43,191 bases of DNA from Candidatus Melainabacteria bacterium. GTDB taxonomy: Bacteria > Cyanobacteriota > Vampirovibrionia > 2-02-FULL-35-15. Each line of letters begins with the position of its first letter. The first letter of the stretch is position 1. Both the position numbers and the translations under genes were made by a program. The stretch covers positions 1-43,191 of the forward strand of contig JACQBQ010000015.1 in the NCBI GenBank assembly GCA_016201905.1, given 5' to 3'. This document shows, one piece after another, positions 33,925-41,418 of the stretch. A model generated the notes under the pieces. The model was not told the origin of the DNA and did no database searches. It saw only the letters and a program-made list of their open reading frames with translations.

Positions 33925-35973
33925 ATGTCAAAATTGTTTTGTATGACAAGAAGCTCACAGAAATTAAATCTTTTATTAGGATTTCATAGCCATTTACCTC
34001 ATGCTCACAGTAACAATAATGAAAATGAATCAATAAAAAGTCAAGTAAATTTTCAAATTGGCTTGATTGATTTATTAAACGATTTTCAAACAATAAGAAC
34101 TTCTTTTCATATCAGCGGAAATTTAATATCCTACCTGGACAGAAATCATACTAATTTTTCAAGTAGCATTAGAAATTTACTGGATCGAAATCAGCTAGAA
34201 CTCTTTAGTGGTGGAATATACGAGCCTATATTTTCATTCACACCAAAAGATGACAGGCAAACACAGCTTTTACTGATGAATAGACTCTTAAACCACATTT
34301 ATGGATATACACCATTTGGAGCATGGATTACTGAACTTTCATGGGAGCCTTCACTTGCATTGGATTTAGCAAAATCCAGGATTCAGTATACCTGTCTACC
34401 TAAAGAATATTTTACTCATTCAGGTTTACAAGAAAATGAAATTTCAGGTTATTACCTAACTGAAGAAGAAGGACGTAAAATTGCTGTGTTTCCCATATCA
34501 CATGATCTGGATAGTTTAATGGAACAGTACTCAGCAGAAGAAACAATAAACAATTTACTTAAAAACAATGAGAAAACAACTACAGAGAATTCTTCAATTG
34601 TTTTATTTCATAAAAACGAAGGATCAGATATAAATAAATTAACTTGGTTAAGAGACTTTTTTGAAATCTTATATAAAAAAAATGATCTTGTAGAAACAAG
34701 GCTGTTTAACGACTATTTCCTTAGCAATAAACCAAAAGGCAGAATATACCTCCCTGCTATTCAAGATCTGCAATCACAAAGTAATTCCAGGCATTGGAAA
34801 CATTTATTACTGAAGTATCATGAAGTTAATTTACTCCATAAAAAAATGCTTCGTGTCAGCAAAAAAATCAATTCAGCAAAAGAAGGGAAATCCAGATTTA
34901 AAGTAATAAAAGAAATGATAAGTCAAGCTCAAGATTTATTATTAAAAGGGCAGACTAATAATGCTTACTGGGACAATGTTTCTGGGGGGATTTATACACC
35001 ACAGGAGCGACATAATACTTACGCTAATTTGATTAAAGCTGAGAATTTGATAGACGCTGCATCAAGACATGGTACAAAATGGATTCAGGTATATGAAATT
35101 GATTATGACTGTGATGGACACGATGAAATTATTGTTGAAACTGAGACACAAAACGTATATATTTCACCTGGTCTGGGTGGAACCATACTTGAACACGATT
35201 TTAGGCCAAAAAATATAAACTTGACCAACACTATTTCAAGGAAAAAAGAGCTTTATCACAATTCCGAAAATCAAAAATCTGAACTTTTACAGAATGGAAA
35301 TCTGATATATGATAATTATTCAAAATTAAATTCAATCGATCACTTTCTTGAAAAAGGTTTTGATTTAAAAAGATGTAAATCAAATCAGCTGCACCACTTA
35401 ACGAAAGAAATTATTCACCCGTATCAAGTGGAAAAAATTAAAGCAAAAGAAGAAACCTGTAAAATCACCCTTACTTCGAATATTGATCTAAAGCTTGAAG
35501 CCAATCCGCAAATAGAATTAAAAAAACAAATCAGTTTAAGATCTGGTGATTCTTCTTTAACTTTTGACTATACATTAATAAATAAAAGTGCAAATAAAAT
35601 AGACTTTATTTTTGCAGTTGAATTTAACATAAACATTACTCCTCTTGACATTCATGATTGTTACTTTTACCTAGAAGGTAACAAAAACCACAAAACTCAA
35701 AGCCCAGCCCTGACATCAGATGAAGAAATTAAAGGAATCAATGAAATATCAATTTATAACAGAACACAAGGAATGGATTTAACTTTTTTGTGGAGCAAAC
35801 AATGTGATTTGTTTAGATATCCAATTCAAACAATCTCATACAACCACAAAAATCTTAAAAACATTTACCAGGGAACCACATTATTTCCTTCTTGGCATAT
35901 AGTTTTAGAACCAAATGTTCCATATGAGCTATCAATAAAAGAAGAAATAAATACTGCACAAGAAGAACTATAA
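33925..35973 (+). CDS. GH57-like alpha-glucanotransferase family protein with altered catalytic site
   Basis: The protein follows the 4-alpha-glucanotransferase/amylase of family GH57 along its length (682 aa against about 660). The N-terminal barrel has GFHSHLPHAH, ELFSGGIYEPIFSFTPKDDR and GAWITELSWEPSLA with the nucleophile Glu137. The DUF1925-type segment reads NNAYWDNVSGGIYTPQERHNTYANLIKAENLI. A DUF1926-type beta-sandwich fills the C-terminal half. Where the family has HDDGEKFG with the acid/base Asp, this protein has FHKNEGSD (228-235), and about 14 following residues are missing. The enzyme may be inactive, use another acid, or bind glucan without cutting. The start is set by a leaderless -10 box. 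rsmD follows after 5 bp. Confidence 0.82.
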   Translation: MSKLFCMTRSSQKLNLLLGFHSHLPHAHSNNNENESIKSQVNFQIGLIDLLNDFQTIRTSFHISGNLISYLDRNHTNFSSSIRNLLDRNQLELFSGGIYEPIFSFTPKDDRQTQLLLMNRLLNHIYGYTPFGAWITELSWEPSLALDLAKSRIQYTCLPKEYFTHSGLQENEISGYYLTEEEGRKIAVFPISHDLDSLMEQYSAEETINNLLKNNEKTTTENSSIVLFHKNEGSDINKLTWLRDFFEILYKKNDLVETRLFNDYFLSNKPKGRIYLPAIQDLQSQSNSRHWKHLLLKYHEVNLLHKKMLRVSKKINSAKEGKSRFKVIKEMISQAQDLLLKGQTNNAYWDNVSGGIYTPQERHNTYANLIKAENLIDAASRHGTKWIQVYEIDYDCDGHDEIIVETETQNVYISPGLGGTILEHDFRPKNINLTNTISRKKELYHNSENQKSELLQNGNLIYDNYSKLNSIDHFLEKGFDLKRCKSNQLHHLTKEIIHPYQVEKIKAKEETCKITLTSNIDLKLEANPQIELKKQISLRSGDSSLTFDYTLINKSANKIDFIFAVEFNINITPLDIHDCYFYLEGNKNHKTQSPALTSDEEIKGINEISIYNRTQGMDLTFLWSKQCDLFRYPIQTISYNHKNLKNIYQGTTLFPSWHIVLEPNVPYELSIKEEINTAQEEL

Positions 35974-35978
35974 ACAGA

Positions 35979-36530
35979 ATGTATATAATCGGCGGCAAAT
36001 TAAAAGGCAGGAAACTTGCAAATTGTAAAATAGGTTCTATAAGGCCAGCCATGGCACTGGTTAGAAAATCAATTTTTGACACACTTAAAGATTTTGTTGT
36101 CAATGCAAGTATTTTAGATCTTTGTGCAGGCTCTGGAGCACTTGGAATTGAGGCATTAAGCCGTGGAGCAGGAGATTTAACCTTGGTTGATTCAAACAAA
36201 GATGCAATTAAATTGATTTATAAAAACCTTGAACTCTGTAAATTAAAAGCAAAGGTTGTCTTTGGAAAACTTCCAAAGGTATTAAACAAAATTGACGTGA
36301 AAAATAAAAGCTTTAATTTAATATTTCTGGATCCGCCTTATGGACGAAGTGATTTTATAGAAAATGTTCTCAAAGTTCTTATATTAAATAAATTAATTGC
36401 AAAAGATGGATTAATTTCAATTGAGTCGGAAGAAAAATGTAACTTTCTACTTCCAGGCGAGTTACAGCTTTATAAAGAAAAAAAGTATGGAAATACTAGG
36501 GTTACATTCCTAAAACAAGTTATAATATAA
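35979..36530 (+). CDS. rsmD: 16S rRNA (guanine-N2)-methyltransferase RsmD
   Basis: RsmD methylates G966 of 16S rRNA. The sequence shows YIIGGKLKGRKL and IRPAMALVRKSIFDTL (family RPT.DRVREALF.IL), then SAM motif I ILDLCAGSGALGIEALSRGA, VDSNKDAI and the catalytic LIFLDPPYG. Length 183 aa is typical. It starts 5 bp after the GH57-like stop and is probably co-transcribed. Its last codons contain the TATAAT box of the next gene. Confidence 0.92.
   Translation: MYIIGGKLKGRKLANCKIGSIRPAMALVRKSIFDTLKDFVVNASILDLCAGSGALGIEALSRGAGDLTLVDSNKDAIKLIYKNLELCKLKAKVVFGKLPKVLNKIDVKNKSFNLIFLDPPYGRSDFIENVLKVLILNKLIAKDGLISIESEEKCNFLLPGELQLYKEKKYGNTRVTFLKQVII
36521..36526 (+). promoter_or_regulatory. -10 box of the HadA-like gene inside the rsmD 3' end
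   Basis: TATAAT overlaps the last codons of rsmD (stop 36528-36530), then 8 nt to ATG 36535. The next gene therefore has its own probable leaderless transcript although it appears to be in an operon. Confidence 0.5.
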
Positions 36531-36534
36531 CCTA

Positions 36535-36975
36535 ATGCCAGTAGACACAAAATTTATAGGACGAGAATATAAGCCAATTACATATGTAGTTGGTCAGGAA
36601 AAAATAAAAGAATATGCTTTGGCAATCGGAGATTTAAATCCTCTATATATTGATCCGGGATTTGCAAAGAAGTCAAAGTATGGCACTGTAATTGCTCCCC
36701 CTATGTTTGTAGTAGTTTTCACAAGAGATGCAATGTTCAGCCTTTTTGAGGACAATGAAATAAAAATTGATTTTGCAAGACTTGTGCATGGAGAACAAGA
36801 ATTTAACTTCCACAAAATAGTCAAAGCAAACGATTCAATTAAAACCACAAGCAAAATAAAAAACATTTACCAGAAAAACAATAATGACTTCATTAAATTT
36901 GAAACCAAATCTTATAATCAGGATAGTGAGCTTGTAGTCGAAGGATTTTGGACATTTATTGTCCGCGGTAAATAA
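36535..36975 (+). CDS. MaoC-like (R)-hydroxyacyl dehydratase half, HadA type, catalytic His replaced
   Basis: This hot-dog fold protein resembles the N-terminal/HadA-type MaoC domain: IGREYKPITYVVGQEKIKEYALAIGDLNPLYIDPGFAKKSKYGTVIAPPMFVVVFT. The dehydratase dyad is Asp-x4-His; here it is Asp33 and Tyr38 (GDLNPLYID), so it is probably the non-catalytic, substrate-binding partner, as in mycobacterial HadA or HadC. The catalytic partner is likely the product of 41032-41418, which keeps the His. Together they would dehydrate 3-hydroxyacyl-ACP or -CoA. Length 146 aa. The gene ends just before the palindromic repeat. Confidence 0.8.
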   Translation: MPVDTKFIGREYKPITYVVGQEKIKEYALAIGDLNPLYIDPGFAKKSKYGTVIAPPMFVVVFTRDAMFSLFEDNEIKIDFARLVHGEQEFNFHKIVKANDSIKTTSKIKNIYQKNNNDFIKFETKSYNQDSELVVEGFWTFIVRGK

Positions 36976-36976
36976 T

Positions 36977-37066
36977 GTCATTGCGAGCACCATAAGTACA
37001 AAGCAATCCCAAGCTTTTTCCAAAAACCGATCTGGATTGCTTCGTCGCTATGCTCCTCGCAATAAT
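36977..37066. repeat. Palindromic intergenic repeat (REP/MITE-like), copy 2, degenerate
   Basis: It begins GTCATTGCGAG and ends CTCGCAATAAT, with an inner pair AAGCAATCC (37001-37009) / GGATTGCTT (37034-37042). It is the same family as 4693-4773, with the right terminus mutated. It fills the gap between two convergent genes and may serve as a terminator for both. Confidence 0.8.
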
Positions 37067-37077
37067 ATCTGAAGATA

Positions 37078-38427
37078 TCATTTTCTCTTATTTCTAAAGA
37101 CAAGTTTAAGAGGACTCCCTATAAAATCAAATTTTCCACGGATTTCTCTCTCCAGGAATTTCTGAAATTGTTCTGTAGCCAGCTCTGAATCATTTACAAA
37201 AAATACAATTTCCGGTGGTTTTATATTTGCTTGAGTTACGTAATAGATTTTTAGTATCTTTCCTTTTTTACTTGGAGGAGAAATTAAAAGTGAAATATCC
37301 TCAATTGTTTTATTTAAACTACCGGTAGAAACTCTTTTTTTATAATTTGCGTAGACTTCATTAATTAAAGCCCACACTTTGTTTATATTCTTTTTTTCCG
37401 TTGCAACCGTAAACAACATTTTCGAATAGTTTATAAAATGCAAGCGGGATAAAATATTCTCCTCGAATCTGTTTATTGTAGTTGAATTTTTGTTTTCAAC
37501 CAAATCCCACTTATTAACTATTATTATTGAGGCTTTGCATCTTTTCTTCACCAGTGCTGCGATTTTTTGATCCTGATCTGAGATTTCACTTGCTGCATCA
37601 ACAACAAATAAAACTACATCGGCTTTTTCAATTGCACTTATTGCCCTTGTAGTTGCATATCTTTCAATGACTGATGAAACTTTTGATTTCTTTCTTAAGC
37701 CTGCCGTGTCAATTAAAACAAAATCTTGTCCGTCAATATTTATAGAAGTATCTACACTGTCCCTTGTGGTACCTGCTATTGATGTAACTATTGATCGTTC
37801 TTTACCAACTAAACCGTTTAATAAGCTTGACTTTCCAACATTTGGTTTGCCAACTATTGCAACATTTATTATTTCACCTTGCACATTATTTTCAGTTCCT
37901 TCAGTTTGTTTTATAGAAGTTGTAATTTCATCCAAAATATCAGCCAGCCCGCTTGATCCTAAAAGCGCAGAGATTGGATAAGGTTCACCAAGCCCCAAAG
38001 AATAAAACTCATGAATAAAACTCATTTGCTTTTCAGTGTCAACTTTATTTACTGCAAGAAATATTTTTTTCTTATCCTTTATTTTTCTTAAACCAGAAGC
38101 AATTTTTTCATCCTGAGCAGTTATTCCAGACTTGCCATCTACTAAAAAAATAATAAAACCTGCTTCTTCAATTGCCGAATATGCTTGTTTTCTTATTTCA
38201 CCTATAAAGTCATCTTTAGAGCTTTCAGCACCTTCAATCAATCCACCAGTATCAATTAAAGTTATAGGCTTATTATTCCAGTCAATCTCAGCATATAGCC
38301 TGTCTCTGGTTACGCCAGGAAAATCATCTACGATTGATTTTCTTTCCTTAACCAGCCGGTTAAACAAAGTAGACTTGCCAACGTTTGGTCTACCTATAAC
38401 TGCTACTTTTATATATCTATGTTCCAT
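37078..38427 (-). CDS. der: Ribosome assembly GTPase Der (EngA)
   Basis: Der is a tandem GTPase needed for 50S ribosome assembly. Two G domains are present: G1 GRPNVGKSTL (about 11-20) and GKPNVGKSSL (about 192-201), each with DTGG or DTAGL and NKVD or NKWD motifs. A KH-like C-terminal domain (about 350-449) ends the protein. Length 449 aa is usual. The predicted promoter has TATAAT about 20 nt before the ATG, giving a short leader without a clear Shine-Dalgarno. Confidence 0.96.
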   Translation of the reverse strand: MEHRYIKVAVIGRPNVGKSTLFNRLVKERKSIVDDFPGVTRDRLYAEIDWNNKPITLIDTGGLIEGAESSKDDFIGEIRKQAYSAIEEAGFIIFLVDGKSGITAQDEKIASGLRKIKDKKKIFLAVNKVDTEKQMSFIHEFYSLGLGEPYPISALLGSSGLADILDEITTSIKQTEGTENNVQGEIINVAIVGKPNVGKSSLLNGLVGKERSIVTSIAGTTRDSVDTSINIDGQDFVLIDTAGLRKKSKVSSVIERYATTRAISAIEKADVVLFVVDAASEISDQDQKIAALVKKRCKASIIIVNKWDLVENKNSTTINRFEENILSRLHFINYSKMLFTVATEKKNINKVWALINEVYANYKKRVSTGSLNKTIEDISLLISPPSKKGKILKIYYVTQANIKPPEIVFFVNDSELATEQFQKFLEREIRGKFDFIGSPLKLVFRNKRK

Positions 38428-38673
38428 AAATCACTTAGGGTATTTAATTATATCTTCATAGAGGGGAACTCAGCTGTATACAGCTTTCCTTGAGCTCAGT
38501 TCAAGAAATTGAAAGATAAAATTTTTTTAATCTTTCTTTATCTTATATAAAACCAAAATTTTGACTTTCTGTGGTTTAATTAAGTTAATCTGGTTTTAAC
38601 CTAGGCTTTATATGGTATAACCCTAGAAGAACTCATTCAAGATATCAAATTATACAAGGAGAAATAAATAGCT

Positions 38674-39867
38674 ATGAATAAGATTTGTCTTCCAAAGGTA
38701 GTCAGTGTACTTATAAGTTTATTATTATTTTTAGTTTTAGCCAATTATACAAACCAGTATTTTCAAAAAGCTTATTCACAAGACGATCAATCACAAGATG
38801 ATCAACCTGCTTTAGATACTGAATGGAGAGATTCAACGATAATAGATGGTGATGGTTCTAGCACATCACCCACACCACTACCAACAGTAGATACTACTAT
38901 TACTTCAGATACTACTACTTCTTCTTCTGACTGTTCTATTTGTGACTGTAGTGCTACTAGTTCTCTAAGTGCAAGGTTATACAACAACAGCACTCCAGAG
39001 CTTGATAAGCTTAGGGCAGATAAAGGAATTAAAAAACTAAAATTAGGAAAAAAGGATGATTATGTCAAATCTTTTAAAGAATTAGCAGGCGGAAATTTTG
39101 AACTTGAGGTATATAGAAAGAATGAAAAAGTTATTAGATACCTCATTCTATGCGGGCAGCCTTGTCAGGTTGGACAAGCAAATAATGGTGGCTGCGGTGT
39201 ATGCAAAACTTGTGTAGCCAATGCAGGCACAACTGTTGGTACATGTATGGTATCGACAGGATCATCGTGTGCCCCTGGTCAAACAGATGGTGCAGGTGCT
39301 TGTATAGCTGGATTTGATTGCACCGTAAACAGCGCAGTAAACCCACCAACCTGTACATGTACACAGACCTGCAGAGTTGGCCCTAATGCTGTGCCGTGTA
39401 ATGGCTGTCAAAAGTGTAATCCTACTACTAGTGCGTGCGAAGCAATTGATGCAAACAATTGTGACGTGAATACGGTCCCAAATCCACCTGCAGGCCATGT
39501 AGGGTGTACTGCACCTGCAATCTGCAATCTTACATCAACAAATCCTAACATGCGATGTATGTGTGTAACTATAGTTGCCTGTATGGATACACCTGTAACA
39601 TATACGAGACAATACGATTCCAGCGATGGTACTTGCTGGCAAAATCGTGGTACACCTGCAGTACCTACCAATATAGCGAGAAAGTGTGATGCTACTACTG
39701 GTGCGCAACCTTGCAATGCCAATAATACTAGTCAAACTTGCAAAGATACCCCCAACCCCAGAGCAAGTGCCAACTGTTGGGTTGAAGATGTCCCCGTCCC
39801 CCCAAGCACAAACAAAAATGGCCGCTATATTCGTAAGTCATTTACAACTGGATGTGGCTGTAGTTAG
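38674..39867 (+). CDS. Secreted cysteine-rich protein of unknown function (397 aa)
   Basis: An N-terminal signal or anchor (VVSVLISLLLFLVLANYT, about 9-26) precedes an acidic, Gln/Asp-rich stretch, a Thr/Ser-rich stretch, and a short charged segment (about 105-160) that reads as a small alpha/beta domain. From about residue 155 to the end the sequence is rich in Cys, Gly, Pro and Asn, with CxxC-type clusters such as GGCGVCKTC, CNGCQKC and TCTQTC, suggesting many disulfides or metal sites. It may be a surface or matrix protein or a pilus-tip adhesin; I know no family. An AAGGAG Shine-Dalgarno lies about 11 nt upstream. The single gene is flanked by der (divergent) and the RNase H fusion. Confidence 0.78.
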   Translation: MNKICLPKVVSVLISLLLFLVLANYTNQYFQKAYSQDDQSQDDQPALDTEWRDSTIIDGDGSSTSPTPLPTVDTTITSDTTTSSSDCSICDCSATSSLSARLYNNSTPELDKLRADKGIKKLKLGKKDDYVKSFKELAGGNFELEVYRKNEKVIRYLILCGQPCQVGQANNGGCGVCKTCVANAGTTVGTCMVSTGSSCAPGQTDGAGACIAGFDCTVNSAVNPPTCTCTQTCRVGPNAVPCNGCQKCNPTTSACEAIDANNCDVNTVPNPPAGHVGCTAPAICNLTSTNPNMRCMCVTIVACMDTPVTYTRQYDSSDGTCWQNRGTPAVPTNIARKCDATTGAQPCNANNTSQTCKDTPNPRASANCWVEDVPVPPSTNKNGRYIRKSFTTGCGCS

Positions 39868-39931
39868 CAACCACTTTCAATTCTTTAAATTAAAAGATTG
39901 TCTATGTCATTTTTGAAATTCAGACCTAATG

Positions 39932-39937
39932 TACAAT
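39932..39937 (+). promoter_or_regulatory. -10 box of the RNase H fusion gene, leaderless start
   Basis: TACAAT followed by 7 nt and ATG 39945; no Shine-Dalgarno. Confidence 0.5.
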
Positions 39938-39944
39938 TAGCCTT

Positions 39945-41045
39945 ATGTTTGTCATTCTTAAGTACAAGGATAAAGAGTACAAAGCTAATATCATTTTTTG
40001 GGATCGTGATTCATTTTTTATTGATTTTAATTACTGGTCACGCTTTGTAGGTTCAATGGCTCAAAAGATTGCAGAACACACCACAGACAATTGGAATAAA
40101 TTTAACCTTGTCAGAACAGAAGTAATTAAAGCTCTTGGGACCAATCTGGACACAGGAAAACTTCATTTATCCAGTTCAATTAATTTCTTACCTTTAAACA
40201 TACTACCATCACTACTTACTAGCAGTTTAAAAAACCTATTACAAGACAAAAATCCTGATGATATAAACAATTTATTTCAAGAATTGTTGATGAAAGTTTC
40301 TCATGAAAGTCAACAATACTTAAAAGATTCAATAACAGTCAACAATCTGGAAACAATTAAACAAATAAACAAAAAAGCAAAGCAAGTTCTTATTACCAAT
40401 GACTCAAAAGAAAACAATGATCTTTTTATAAAAGAAGCAGGATTAGAGAATTGCTTTCATGAGGTTCATGCACAAACAAATAAAGAACAGCTGGTTGATT
40501 TTTTAAAAAAAGATGACTCTATCTTTTTAACAGGAAACCCCTTTTTAGTAAACTCCTATCTAAAAAGAGGAATTAAAAACATTCTAACCATAGAAGAAAT
40601 AAAACTGATTTCTTTCAATAAGGCAACAGATAATGAATTAATCACGATTAACATAGATGGTGCATCAAAAGGAAACCCTGGACCTGCATCCATTGGAATG
40701 GTTTTTTATAAAGACAAACAAATAATTAATGAAGCTTCAGAATTTATTGGAATTAAAACAAACAACTTTGCAGAGTATACTGCACTTATAAGAGCTCTGG
40801 AAATAAGCCTGGATAAAGGTTTTAATAATATTATGATTAAATCTGACAGCGAGCTTGTCGTAAATCAAATAAACAAAACCTATAAAGTAAAAGATTCTGA
40901 CATAAAAGATCTTTTTGATAAAGCATATTCATTGATTGAAAAACTTAATTCTTTTAAAATTATCCATGTACCAAGAGAAGAAAATTTAAAAGCAGATAAA
41001 TTGGCTAATAATGCTTTAAAAAACAATTTACCTATATCTCAATAG
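39945..41045 (+). CDS. HAD-like domain fused to ribonuclease HI
   Basis: The C-terminal half (about 230-360) is a complete RNase HI: INIDGASKGNPGPA (Asp238), NFAEYTALIRAL (Glu277), IKSDSELVVNQI (Asp301) and LKADKLANNAL (Asp351). It would cleave RNA in RNA-DNA hybrids. The N-terminal half (about 1-215) looks like a haloacid-dehalogenase fold: motif I FWDRDSFFIDF (Asp20, Asp22), motif II VLITND (Thr151) and a Lys180 candidate, with a helical cap between. The final acidic motif is absent (FLTGNPF), so phosphatase activity is doubtful. Mycobacterial RNase HI is fused to a different phosphatase (CobC type). The start is set by a leaderless -10 box. The 3' end overlaps the convergent dehydratase gene by 14 bp. 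Confidence 0.8.
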   Translation: MFVILKYKDKEYKANIIFWDRDSFFIDFNYWSRFVGSMAQKIAEHTTDNWNKFNLVRTEVIKALGTNLDTGKLHLSSSINFLPLNILPSLLTSSLKNLLQDKNPDDINNLFQELLMKVSHESQQYLKDSITVNNLETIKQINKKAKQVLITNDSKENNDLFIKEAGLENCFHEVHAQTNKEQLVDFLKKDDSIFLTGNPFLVNSYLKRGIKNILTIEEIKLISFNKATDNELITINIDGASKGNPGPASIGMVFYKDKQIINEASEFIGIKTNNFAEYTALIRALEISLDKGFNNIMIKSDSELVVNQINKTYKVKDSDIKDLFDKAYSLIEKLNSFKIIHVPREENLKADKLANNALKNNLPISQ

Positions 41046-41418
41046 CCGCGCAAGCATTTGTAATAATATGCTCGTTTTTTTGATTAGTGGCTAAAAGATC
41101 AATTGTTGCTAAATTATTTTCAATAGCTGTAACTTTTCCGCTAACCGTTAGCTTGTCATTTGGCCTAACCATTCCTTTAAACCTAGCTTTTATTTTTTTT
41201 AATTTTTCTGGATCTTTATTATTCATAACTGCACGATAGACATAAGCCATGGTACAAAGTCCATGTAAAATGACCCCACCAAGGCCTACAGCCTTTGCAA
41301 AATCATTGTCAATGTGAATCGGATTAAAATCTCCTGATGCGCCTGCATAATAGCAAGGTCTATATTTATCAACCTCTATTTGAAAAGGAGTAATCTCTTG
41401 ATTGATTTTATAAGCCAT
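41032..41418 (-). CDS. MaoC-like (R)-hydroxyacyl dehydratase, catalytic HadB type
   Basis: This single hot-dog domain has the full dehydratase dyad Asp30 and His35 in GASGDFNPIHIDNDFAKAVGLGGVILHGLCTMAYVYRAV, as in HadB and R-specific enoyl hydratases (PhaJ). It would dehydrate (3R)-hydroxyacyl-ACP or -CoA, probably with the non-catalytic half at 36535-36975. Length 128 aa. The ATG directly follows the stop codon of the sigma-region-4/PstS fusion gene, and its AAGGAG Shine-Dalgarno lies inside that gene, so the two are translationally coupled. Why a lipid enzyme is coupled to a phosphate-sensor-like protein is unclear. Confidence 0.85.
   Translation of the reverse strand: MAYKINQEITPFQIEVDKYRPCYYAGASGDFNPIHIDNDFAKAVGLGGVILHGLCTMAYVYRAVMNNKDPEKLKKIKARFKGMVRPNDKLTVSGKVTAIENNLATIDLLATNQKNEHIITNACAAIEI

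Noticed and set aside
39143-39735. Several minus-strand open frames inside the cysteine-rich gene
   Set aside because: They overlap each other and the plus-strand gene, which has a signal sequence and a good ribosome site; they are shadows of its biased composition.
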